DNA of 5,792 bases. It comes from Chloroflexota bacterium (GTDB lineage: Bacteria; Chloroflexota; Dehalococcoidia; Lucifugimonadales; UBA3495). A program made the translations under genes and the position numbers. This document shows positions 1 to 5,000 of the stretch, piece by piece; position 1 is the stretch's first letter; each line of letters opens with the position of its first letter. The notes beneath the pieces were generated by a model, which searched no databases, was not told where the DNA came from, and saw nothing but the letters and a program-made list of their open reading frames with translations. The stretch is from the NCBI GenBank assembly GCA_028874675.1, contig JAPPJA010000157.1:5386-11177 (forward strand), written 5' to 3'.

Positions 1-2
1 CC

Positions 3-28
3 GGTCCGCCCCCCCGGGGGGGGCCACC
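3..28. other. GC-rich hairpin with C7/G8 runs at the left edge
   Basis: A run of seven C (9-15) is followed directly by eight G (16-23). A folded form pairs 9-13 with 19-23, G8 with C24, and GGT (3-5) with ACC (26-28) across a small mismatch. It could be the end of an upstream transcription unit cut off by the window, but no T-tract follows, so I do not call it an intrinsic terminator. Homopolymer runs of this kind are also prone to sequencing or assembly error. Confidence 0.3.
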
Positions 29-49
29 CCCTTCTGCTCAGTTTTCAGA

Positions 50-78
50 TTGACACCAAGACACGCCGTTTCTAAACT
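50..78 (+). promoter_or_regulatory. Probable sigma70-type promoter of the isochorismatase-family gene
   Basis: A perfect -35 hexamer TTGACA (50-55) is followed after exactly 17 bases by TAAACT (73-78), which matches TATAAT at four of six positions. Transcription would start near 85 and give a leader of about 50 bases. A Shine-Dalgarno AGGGAGGT (123-130) then precedes the ATG at 136. The motif, spacing and position agree, but no experimental support is visible. Confidence 0.5.
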
Positions 79-135
79 CACCCCAGGGCTGTACCGGTAA
101 AAAACTGAACGATTACGTCATCAGGGAGGTAAACC

Positions 136-726
136 ATGGCCGATTTGACGCTGGACAAGAACAGGACCGTGGTACTGGCCGCCGACTTTCATACGGAAGG
201 TATGGGCTCAAATCCCATGGTGCAGGAGAGACAGACCCTCCAGCGCGCCCAGGAAGTTCTGACGGCGGCTCGCAGCGCCGGAACCCTGGTGGCCTACATC
301 GTGGTGAATTTTCGTCCCGGCTACCCTGAAATCTCCGACCGCAACCGGACTTTCAGCCAGCGCAAGGCATCCGGGCAACCTCCGCCGGCCGATCCCGTCT
401 CCCTGATCCACTCCTCGGTCCTGCCCCAGGAAGGCGAACCGGTTATCGTCAAGCACCGCGTTAACGCCTTCTACGGCACCGACCTGGCCATGATCCTGGG
501 AGCCCACAACATCGATACCCTCGTCCTGATGGGACACGCCACCAGCGGGGTTATTCTCTCCACCGTTCGCTTCGGCGCCGACGCCGATTACCGGCTGGTG
601 GTGGTAGAAGACGGCTGTGCCGATCCCGACCCGGAAGTCCACGACTTCCTGATGCAGAGGATTTTCCCCAGGCAGGCTGCCATAGCCAGCGCGGCCGAAG
701 TGGTGGCGGCCCTGGCGGGCGAATGA
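136..726 (+). CDS. Isochorismatase-family (cysteine hydrolase-like) protein lacking the catalytic Cys
   Basis: A 196-residue protein with the size and fold signature of the isochorismatase-like hydrolases, cytosolic enzymes that cleave amide, C-N or ether bonds of small substrates. The family uses an Asp-Lys-Cys triad. Asp17 (VVLAADFH) and Lys106 (IVKHRVNAFYGTDL) are present. The loop that normally carries the nucleophile reads GHATSGVILSTVR (133-145), with Val139 where Cys is expected. Downstream the family pattern LVVVEDGCADPDPEVH (154-169) is intact; its Cys161 lies in a different conserved loop. Start: ATG at 136, five bases after AGGGAGGT. The gene is monocistronic and converges on the LLM oxidoreductase gene 59 bases away. 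The substrate cannot be read from sequence. Family assignment is firm. Hydrolase activity by the usual mechanism is doubtful because of Val139, although a subgroup with a TSGV-type loop appears, from memory, to be widespread, so this is unlikely to be a random mutation. Confidence 0.88.
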   Translation: MADLTLDKNRTVVLAADFHTEGMGSNPMVQERQTLQRAQEVLTAARSAGTLVAYIVVNFRPGYPEISDRNRTFSQRKASGQPPPADPVSLIHSSVLPQEGEPVIVKHRVNAFYGTDLAMILGAHNIDTLVLMGHATSGVILSTVRFGADADYRLVVVEDGCADPDPEVHDFLMQRIFPRQAAIASAAEVVAALAGE

Positions 727-785
727 CGTCCGGCCCCCCGGCGGGGACCGACATAGACTAATTCATGACCACTTCCTGGCGGATT

Positions 786-1769
786 TCAGGCGAAACGGGG
801 CAGCACCTCCTTCCCGAACAGTTCAACCGCCTTGAGTGAGTCCTCGTTGGGCATGCCTGGCCACTGGCACCGCAGTACCAGTTCCTCAATGCCCAGGTCC
901 CGGTATTTTTCTATCTCCGCAGCGCATTCGTCAGGGCTGCCGATGATGAACCGGCCCTCCAGCACCTGCTCGAATCCCACATCTATGCGGTCGGCCTCGG
1001 GCAGTTCCTGGCTGTGCCCGAACGCCGCCCGGTCCTGGTATAGCCACTCCACGTGGGGCCGGGCAATGCGGATAGCCTCCTCCCGGGTCCCGGCAATGAA
1101 CATCTCTCGCCAGGCCGAAATGTAAGGCTTCTTGCCCGCCGACGCAGCCGCCTCCCGGTATATTTCCGCTTGCCTCGCTATGGTAGGCAGAGTTGAACGG
1201 GAACTGACCAGCCACCCGTCGGACAGCCGTGCGGCCCGCCGGACACCCCGGTCCTGATTGGCGGCGATGTAAATCCGTGGATGGGGCCGCTGCAGGGGCG
1301 CCCCCACCGGCGGAACATCCGTCATCTGGAAGTGCTGCCCCTGGTAGGTAACCCGTCCCTCGCCCCACAGGACCTTCATGGCCTCCAGCACTTCCCGAAA
1401 GCGGGACAGGCGTTCCGACTTGGGTATGCCGAAGCCCTCAAACTGAAAGTCCCGCCATCCCAGGGCCGGCGCCAGCGCCAGCTTGCCGCCGCAGATAACG
1501 TCCAGGGTGGAAAGCTGTTCCGCGGCCTCCACCGGATGGTACAAGGGCAGCAGGCCCACAAATCCCAATTCCAGGGCCGGCGCCTCGGCCGCCACCCTTG
1601 CCAGCAGCAGGGTGGCGTGAAAGTCGTTATTCAGGTAAGCGGCCCCGGTCCACAGGGAGTGGTAGCCGTACTTTGCGGCCAGCCTCGATTTCTCCAGCCG
1701 ACCCTCCAGGGCCTCAGCCCGCGACTCATGGGGCAGGTTTCCTCCGCCCAGGTTAATGCCAAATCTCAT
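786..1769 (-). CDS. LLM-class flavin-dependent oxidoreductase (luciferase-like monooxygenase family)
   Basis: A 327-residue TIM-barrel protein of the bacterial luciferase-like (F420- or FMN-dependent) family. These cytosolic enzymes oxidise or oxygenate small organic substrates with reduced flavin or F420. The N-terminus MRFGINLGGG is the first barrel strand. The central block at 67-116 (ELGFVGLLPLYHPVEAAEQL, then STLD, GGKLALAPALGWRDFQFEGFG) is diagnostic. RPHPRIYIAANQDRGVRRAA (161-180) and ARLSDGW follow. The C-terminal FIIGSPDECAAEIEKYRDLG (274-293) is the usual cofactor-phosphate/helix region. Start: ATG at 1769 with GAGGGTG (1783-1777) seven bases upstream. It is transcribed divergently from the ridA-like gene and convergently with the isochorismatase-family gene. 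The choice between F420 and FMN, and the substrate, cannot be decided here. Family members in environmental bacteria are numerous and mostly uncharacterised. The length is typical for the family and shorter than I recall for RutA. Confidence 0.92.
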   Translation of the reverse strand: MRFGINLGGGNLPHESRAEALEGRLEKSRLAAKYGYHSLWTGAAYLNNDFHATLLLARVAAEAPALELGFVGLLPLYHPVEAAEQLSTLDVICGGKLALAPALGWRDFQFEGFGIPKSERLSRFREVLEAMKVLWGEGRVTYQGQHFQMTDVPPVGAPLQRPHPRIYIAANQDRGVRRAARLSDGWLVSSRSTLPTIARQAEIYREAAASAGKKPYISAWREMFIAGTREEAIRIARPHVEWLYQDRAAFGHSQELPEADRIDVGFEQVLEGRFIIGSPDECAAEIEKYRDLGIEELVLRCQWPGMPNEDSLKAVELFGKEVLPRFA

Positions 1770-1920
1770 ACTGTCCCACCCTCTTTGCTCACCGCGCTGT
1801 CGGCTCGCATTTACAGATACAACATGGGGAAGAAGGGAATGGTATCATAACCCCGCGTCAAACCCCGACTCGAACCCGGGACACTCGCGCCTTAAATGGA
1901 GGCTGATGCTTTGAACAGTG

Positions 1921-1960
1921 GTCATCTCGGCCTGAGCCAGGCCGAAGGGCTCAGAGTGAC
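1921..1960. repeat. REP-like imperfect palindrome with GTCA/TGAC ends
   Basis: The 40-base element begins GTCA and ends TGAC. Inside, two alternative stems are possible: TCGGCCT (1927-1933) with AGGCCGA (1939-1945), or CTGAGCC (1932-1938) with GGCTCAG (1948-1954). The second is compatible with pairing of the GTCA/TGAC ends. The CTGAG and CAGAGTGAC wording resembles short dispersed palindromes, of the GTCATTCTGAG type, that I associate with several bacterial groups including Chloroflexota. That resemblance is from memory and only one copy lies in this window. Confidence 0.4.
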
Positions 1961-1966
1961 AGACAG

Positions 1967-2001
1967 CCAGGGCGCGATTGCCCTGGACCCGAATCCAGGG
2001 C
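1967..2001 (+). promoter_or_regulatory. Two mutually exclusive hairpins ahead of the ridA-like gene
   Basis: CCAGGGC occurs at 1967-1973 and again at 1995-2001, and its complement GCCCTGG lies between them at 1980-1986. The middle segment can pair leftwards (7 bp, loop 1974-1979) or rightwards (8 bp, 1980-1987 with 1994-2001, loop CCCGAA). The structure ends 16 bases before GGAGGT of the ridA-like gene. The pairing is seen directly. A regulatory role is inference, and it may simply be part of the adjacent degenerate repeat. Confidence 0.35.
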
Positions 2002-2029
2002 CGAAAACAACTCATCCGGAGGTATCCCT

Positions 2030-2419
2030 ATGGCAGATCGAGTACCCATAGTTCCCGACGGACTGGCCGCCAGCCCGGCCTTTTCACCCGGCGTGCGGGT
2101 GGGCGAGTTCCTCTTCGTCTCCGGCCAGATTGCCCAGGGGGCCGACGGCCAGCTGGTAGGCGGAGACGACTGCGGCGCCCAGACTCGCCAGGTGATGGCC
2201 CGCATCCGCACTATGGTCGAAGCCGCCGGGGCTACCATGCAGGACGTCGTCAAGATAACCACCTTCCTGGTGGACCTGGACGACTATCCCGCCTTCAGCG
2301 CCGTCCGCTCGGAGACATTCCCCGAAAGCCCACCGGCCAGCTCAACCGTGGTGGTAGCCGCCCTGGTCCGCCCGGAGTTCCTGGTGGAAGTCGAGGCAAT
2401 AGTACATATCCCCAGCTGA
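2030..2419 (+). CDS. RidA (YjgF/YER057c/UK114) family protein, non-canonical active site
   Basis: A 129-residue protein of the RidA family, small trimeric cytosolic proteins. The archetype hydrolyses reactive enamine/imine intermediates to ketoacids. Visible landmarks are FSPGVRVGEFLFVSGQIA (18-35), the QTRQVMARI helix (51-59), the VKITTFLVDLDDYPAFSAV block (74-92), the PPASSTVVVAAL strand (101-112) and the C-terminal VEVEAIV (119-125). Aligning these by eye with E. coli RidA puts Ala111 where its catalytic Arg105 lies (VEVAR versus VVVAA), with one extra residue in the following loop; Arg114 is three positions away. It may therefore belong to a Rid subgroup without imine deaminase activity. 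Start: ATG at 2030, with GGAGGT (2018-2023) six bases before it. An FAH-family gene follows on the same strand after 144 bases, so co-transcription is possible. No operon-type overlap supports it, and a strong hairpin lies between them. Confidence 0.88.
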   Translation: MADRVPIVPDGLAASPAFSPGVRVGEFLFVSGQIAQGADGQLVGGDDCGAQTRQVMARIRTMVEAAGATMQDVVKITTFLVDLDDYPAFSAVRSETFPESPPASSTVVVAALVRPEFLVEVEAIVHIPS

Positions 2420-2486
2420 CCCCCAGACGACATTCATGCGCAGGACGGGCACATTAAGCGGACCCATTAAGGCGGTTTCCCCCACC

Positions 2487-2513
2487 GGGTTCCCCCGGAC
2501 ATTGGGGGAATCC
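2487..2513 (+). terminator. 10-bp hairpin between the ridA-like and FAH genes, weak terminator candidate
   Basis: GGGTTCCCCC (2487-2496) pairs with GGGGGAATCC (2504-2513): ten pairs, one of them G-T, around the seven-base loop GGACATT. It lies 68 bases after the ridA-like stop and ends 50 bases before the FAH start. No T-run follows (TGCAAGTCCC), so an intrinsic terminator is not proven. An mRNA-stabilising or processing hairpin is equally possible. Just upstream, CATTAAGCGG (2452-2461) is nearly repeated as CATTAAGGCGG (2465-2475). Confidence 0.35.
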
Positions 2514-2563
2514 TGCAAGTCCCGCCCCTCCATGTTTGACTCCACCAAGAGCGAGGTAAGAGT

Positions 2564-3352
2564 ATGAAACTGGCCAGATTCAGCGTTGGCGCCTGGGAGA
2601 GTTACGGACTCGTTGAGGGAGACCAGGTTCGAGTTATCCAGGGCAGCATTTTTGGCGAGCACACCGTCACCGACGCCGCCTATCCCCTCAGCCAGGTGAA
2701 ACTGCTTCCGCCCACCGTTCCCACCGCCTACTGGGCCGTGGGCCTCAACTACGCCGCCCACATCGCCCACCAGGAGGAGGCCCTGGACGCCGAACGAATC
2801 CAGCGGGACTCTTCCGCTTTCCGCCCCTGGCAGAAAGGAGCCAACTGCATCATCGGCCCTGGGGAGAACATCATCCTGCCGGCGGAGGCCGACTATGTCC
2901 ACTACGAGGGAGAACTGCTCATAGTCATTGGCAAACCCTGCCGCCGGGTGTCCGTGGAGGAAGCCCCCAACTTTATCCTGGGCTATTCCATCGCCAACGA
3001 CGTCAGCGGCGAGGGTTCCTGGGCCAGCGACCTGTCCAACTGGCGGCGCAAGATGTGCGACACCTTTGGCCCCGTTGGACCCTGGATCGAGACGGATGTG
3101 GACCCCCACAACCTGGATATCATTACCCGCTTGAACGGACAGGAACACGACCGGGGCAGCACCTCCGGCATGATTTATGACTGTTACTACACGGTCAGCG
3201 GAATCAGCCAGTTCGTCACCCTGCGTCCCGGCGACATAATCCTCACCGGAGCACCAGGCTCCGTCGAACAGCTGCACCCCGGCGATGTGGTGGAGATAGA
3301 GATTCCGGGCATAGGGGTACTAAGCAACCCCGTAGTGGGGGAGGGGGAGTAG
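2564..3352 (+). CDS. Fumarylacetoacetate hydrolase (FAH) family protein
   Basis: A 262-residue protein of the FAH superfamily: Mg/Mn-dependent cytosolic enzymes that hydrolyse, decarboxylate or hydrate acylpyruvate-like and related ketoacids, often late in aromatic or heterocycle catabolism. The N-terminal cap (MKLARFSVG to about 50) is followed by GLNYAAHIAHQ (60-70). The metal site shows as YVHYEGELLIVIGK (111-124) with Glu115 and Glu117, and ANDVSGEG (144-151) with Asp146. CDTFGPVGPWI (165-175), RPGDIILTGAPGSV (221-234) and HPGDVVEIEIPGIGVLSNPV (238-257) complete the fold. The segment after ANDVS is GEGSWASDLSNW rather than the more usual ARDWQ type, so the specificity may differ. Start: ATG at 2564 with GAGGT (2553-2557) six bases upstream. 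It is the second plus-strand gene after the ridA-like gene and converges on the fic gene. The exact reaction cannot be assigned. Confidence 0.92.
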   Translation: MKLARFSVGAWESYGLVEGDQVRVIQGSIFGEHTVTDAAYPLSQVKLLPPTVPTAYWAVGLNYAAHIAHQEEALDAERIQRDSSAFRPWQKGANCIIGPGENIILPAEADYVHYEGELLIVIGKPCRRVSVEEAPNFILGYSIANDVSGEGSWASDLSNWRRKMCDTFGPVGPWIETDVDPHNLDIITRLNGQEHDRGSTSGMIYDCYYTVSGISQFVTLRPGDIILTGAPGSVEQLHPGDVVEIEIPGIGVLSNPVVGEGE

Positions 3353-3455
3353 GGGACCGGAGAGCATCACAGACATATTTGAAAGAACACGCCTCCCTGT
3401 AGGATAAGGGCCGGGGGCGAGGGCCGAAGGTTCTTCCCGAGGCGTCCCCGGCAAT
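3353..3455. other. Convergent gap between FAH and fic with GC-rich inverted repeats
   Basis: Between two converging genes, GCCGGGG (3410-3416) can pair with CCCCGGC (3446-3452), and ACGCCTC (3389-3395) with GAGGCGT (3439-3445). The two pairings cross, so only one can form as a simple hairpin. Such a gap should hold transcription ends for both genes. No T-tract on either strand makes a standard terminator, so I note the structure without calling one. Confidence 0.25.
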
Positions 3456-4658
3456 TCACCCCACCGTATATTTGGCGATAGCGTTGAAGTCCAGTTCTAT
3501 CGTTTCTGAAGAGTTGCTGTCCAAGGGCAGTTTGATGAAACCCTCCTCTCTCAGCCGCGAGAGTTCCCTGGAAAATGTTCGTTGCGAAAGTCCGCTATAA
3601 GCTCCTCTGTAATAGTGTGACTGTATTAAGTCCAGAAGTTTGACCTGTTGAGTGCCGGATTCGGAAAAGGGGTCGGTCGGCTCCGTCTCCGACAATAGGT
3701 AATTCAACAAATTGAACTCCCGGTCATTGAGTATGCGCCTTCGGGGACTCAAAAAAGTCCGTCGGCATTGCTCCAACATCTGTCTATAGAACAGGCGATT
3801 CAACTTGTTTTTGACAAAGTTGTTAATTCCGGTCAGCTCCTCCGCGAATCCCCTCACGCCGAATTGGATGAAAGGGGTAACGTCAAAGGGCGTCCCTTGA
3901 CGGCACTCCTGGAGCAGCTGCTTGTACTCGACTTCATTGCGATAGAAGTAGTTGGACAGACCGTAGAAGCCGTGGATGTTGTATTCGCTCTGGAACAGAA
4001 TACCCGCCTCCAGCAACCTGGAAACCCGGCCGTTGCCGTCACCGAAGGGATGAACGGTTACCAGAAAGAAGTGGGCCAGCAGCGCTTTGATCACCGGATG
4101 GTTTTGTTGAAATCCTCGTGAGTGCAGGAAGCTGATAAACTCTTCCATCAATTCGCCCAGGGTCTCGTGGGGCGCGCCATAGTGGACGCCGCCCATTTCC
4201 GGCAACCCCACCTTAACCATGTAGCTCCGCAGTCGCCCGGGAACATTCCCTCCCTCGTCCGACTCTTCTGTTACTAGCTGGTGCATGGTAAGCAGGTCTT
4301 CTAAAGTGACCGCTGAACTGCCCGGTACGAAGCGATGGCTCACCCATTCCTGAGCCCGCTGGGCATTACGGATCTGTAGTTGTTCTTTAGAAAGTTGGCG
4401 AGATTCCCGGCCCTGGGGTTGGCCGAAAATCTGCAGGTCAACCTCCGCCTCGGTGAAAGGATTGCCCTCAATGGCCGTCGTTCCATGCACTGCCCTCACG
4501 CGGTTCAGACGGTCAAGTTGAGCACGCCACTCTGGTGGCAGCATCAAGTTGAGTGCGGCCTGCTTATGCCCCTCAATGGCAATCAAGTCTGTGAAAAGAT
4601 CCTCTTGGTTTAGGTTGTACTCGAAACTAAAGGTCTCCCAGAATTGTTTAGCGTTCAT
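3456..4658 (-). CDS. Fic-family protein (class II, with C-terminal winged helix)
   Basis: A 400-residue Fic-domain protein. Fic enzymes usually transfer AMP from ATP to hydroxyl side chains of target proteins. The catalytic motif HPFGDGNGRVSR (203-214) is complete (His203, Asp207, Asn209, Arg211, Arg214). TTAIEGN (60-66) matches the N-terminal inhibitory motif (S/T)xxxE(G/N) with Glu64. This is a class II, self-inhibited protein, which fits the absence of a separate antitoxin gene. VPGRLRSYMV (139-148) and HYGAP are the usual flap/ATP-side region. Residues about 312-390 form a winged-helix domain, with LSQRTFSRELSRLREEGFI (357-375) as the likely recognition helix and wing. Start: ATG at 4658 with AAGGTG seven bases upstream. 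An in-frame TTG at 4727 would only add repeat-encoded Cys-Gln-rich residues and lies at the predicted transcription start. Base composition is clearly more AT-rich than the flanking genes, suggesting transfer. Targets are unknown. Confidence 0.93.
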   Translation of the reverse strand: MNAKQFWETFSFEYNLNQEDLFTDLIAIEGHKQAALNLMLPPEWRAQLDRLNRVRAVHGTTAIEGNPFTEAEVDLQIFGQPQGRESRQLSKEQLQIRNAQRAQEWVSHRFVPGSSAVTLEDLLTMHQLVTEESDEGGNVPGRLRSYMVKVGLPEMGGVHYGAPHETLGELMEEFISFLHSRGFQQNHPVIKALLAHFFLVTVHPFGDGNGRVSRLLEAGILFQSEYNIHGFYGLSNYFYRNEVEYKQLLQECRQGTPFDVTPFIQFGVRGFAEELTGINNFVKNKLNRLFYRQMLEQCRRTFLSPRRRILNDREFNLLNYLLSETEPTDPFSESGTQQVKLLDLIQSHYYRGAYSGLSQRTFSRELSRLREEGFIKLPLDSNSSETIELDFNAIAKYTVG

Positions 4659-4661
4659 TAA

Positions 4662-4703
4662 TTGACACCTTATTTGGCACGTTATTTGACAGCTTACTTG
4701 GCA
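4662..4703. repeat. Proximal 12-bp tandem repeats (four units) in the fic leader
   Basis: Core hexamers TTGACA (4662-4667), TTGGCA (4674-4679), TTGACA (4686-4691) and TTGGCA (4698-4703) recur at exact 12-base steps, mostly as TTGRCACNTTAY on the plus strand. On the fic strand each unit would read Cys-Gln-X-X if translation began farther upstream. The unit nearest the gene also supplies the AAGGTG Shine-Dalgarno, so a protein bound here, or to the RNA, could block translation as well as transcription. They are probable operator repeats. Confidence 0.75.
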
Positions 4704-4733
4704 CTGAAAAGCGTTATATGATTGCAAAATACA

Positions 4734-4762
4734 AATATAATTTTCGCTTGCTTGCGAGTAAA
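4734..4762 (-). promoter_or_regulatory. Probable fic promoter, with a plus-strand TATAAT overlapping it
   Basis: On the minus strand TTTACT (4762-4757) is followed after 17 bases by TATATT (4739-4734), a five-of-six match to the -10 consensus. Transcription would start near 4727, giving a leader of about 70 bases that carries the four proximal repeats. On the plus strand a perfect TATAAT lies at 4736-4741 with a poor -35 (TTATAT, 4714-4719, 16-base spacer). Opposing transcription from overlapping promoters is therefore possible; the plus-strand one is weaker. Confidence 0.5.
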
Positions 4763-4828
4763 ATGCAAGAAATGACGACCCTTAACGCCCTTTATTTGAC
4801 ACCTTATTTGACACCTTATTTGGCGTAG
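4763..4828 (+). CDS. Possible Leu-rich leader ORF upstream of leuB (speculative)
   Basis: A 21-codon ORF from ATG (4763) to TAG (4826-4828) holds five Leu codons (positions 7, 10, 12, 16, 20). Its second half reads LYLTPYLTPYLA because the 12-bp repeats are in frame with it. It follows a plus-strand TATAAT (4736-4741) and precedes an intrinsic terminator (4925-4965) and leuB, the layout expected of a leucine attenuator. Against this, only a weak GAG (4756-4758) could serve as ribosome binding site, the stop lies about 97 bases before the hairpin, and three of the Leu codons are by-products of the repeats. It is quite possibly a chance ORF. Confidence 0.2.
   Translation: MQEMTTLNALYLTPYLTPYLA
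4796..4825. repeat. Distal 12-bp tandem repeats (three units) upstream of the fic promoter
   Basis: TTGACA at 4796-4801 and 4808-4813 and TTGGCG at 4820-4825 recur at 12-base steps, and the first two full units TTGACACCTTAT are identical. They belong to the same repeat family as 4662-4703. The two clusters have the same orientation and begin 98 bases apart across the fic promoter. This arrangement suits cooperative binding or looping by a repeat-binding regulator; the Fic protein's own winged helix is the natural candidate (inference). Confidence 0.72.
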
Positions 4829-4830
4829 TC

Positions 4831-4846
4831 TTTTCTGGCCAGAAAA
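4831..4846. promoter_or_regulatory. Perfect 16-bp palindrome, possible operator
   Basis: TTTTCTGGCCAGAAAA is identical to its own reverse complement over all 16 bases and stops abruptly at both ends. It begins six bases after the last 12-bp repeat and lies between the fic and leuB control regions. With no spacer at its centre it suits a dimeric DNA-binding protein better than an RNA hairpin. I do not recognise the regulator. Confidence 0.45.
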
Positions 4847-4924
4847 ACTCGCTCTCCTGACCATCTGTCCTTATCGCCCGCCCGCCCCTTCCTTACCCTG
4901 CCCCATTGACGCTATACTATCTTT

Positions 4925-4965
4925 CGGCCTGGCGCCGACGGTGCATGCGCCAGGCCGCTCTTTTT
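4925..4965 (+). terminator. Intrinsic terminator hairpin in the leuB leader, possible attenuator
   Basis: CGGCCTGGCGC (4925-4935) pairs perfectly with GCGCCAGGCCG (4947-4957), an 11-bp GC-rich stem with an 11-base loop, followed by CTC and TTTTT (4961-4965). The T-tract sets it on the plus strand, 35 bases ahead of leuB. No substantial plus-strand gene lies upstream, because fic runs the other way, so it either guards leuB from stray transcription or works as an attenuator. TATACT (4913-4918) just before it could be a leuB -10, but no good -35 precedes it. Confidence 0.7.
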
Positions 4966-5000
4966 GCCAACTACCTTCTATAGAACGCGGGAGGACTCGG

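Larger units (their letters stand above)
1770..2029. other. Divergent intergenic region between the LLM and ridA-like genes
   Basis: About 260 bases with no gene I can support. On the minus strand TATGAT (1849-1844) could be a -10 for the LLM gene, but no acceptable -35 sits 16-18 bases upstream. The right half holds a REP-like palindrome (1921-1960) and two competing hairpins (1967-2001), listed separately. The Shine-Dalgarno GGAGGT (2018-2023) of the ridA-like gene closes the region. Confidence 0.6.

Noticed and set aside
50..57. TTGACACC at the first promoter as an eighth copy of the fic iteron
   Set aside because: Only one unit, no 12-base periodicity, and the match is explained by a consensus -35 hexamer.
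727..785. GC-rich partial hairpin (GTCC 728-731 with GGAC 745-748) between converging genes as a terminator
   Set aside because: The stem is interrupted by a bulge and no T-tract follows on either strand; too weak to call.
1863..1935. tRNA-like text on the minus strand: T-loop motif GTTCGAGTC (1875-1867) and a possible anticodon hairpin GCCT/AGGC
   Set aside because: The T-stem does not pair properly, the would-be anticodon loop lacks U33, and no acceptor stem can be found; not a tRNA, at most a decayed remnant.
1978..2457. 159-codon plus-strand ORF overlapping the ridA-like gene in another frame
   Set aside because: Arg/Gly/Pro-rich shadow translation without family features; the ridA frame has the Shine-Dalgarno and conserved motifs.
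2342..3277. Long minus-strand ORF of 311 codons antisense to the FAH gene
   Set aside because: It mirrors the FAH coding frame in GC-rich DNA, has no recognisable domain, and conflicts with a clear FAH family protein.
4662..4825. CRISPR array
   Set aside because: Units are 12 bases, directly abutting and without spacers; these are tandem iteron-type repeats.
3456..4830. Fic plus separate antitoxin operon
   Set aside because: No small antitoxin ORF adjoins fic, and the inhibitory TTAIEGN motif is inside the Fic protein itself (class II).
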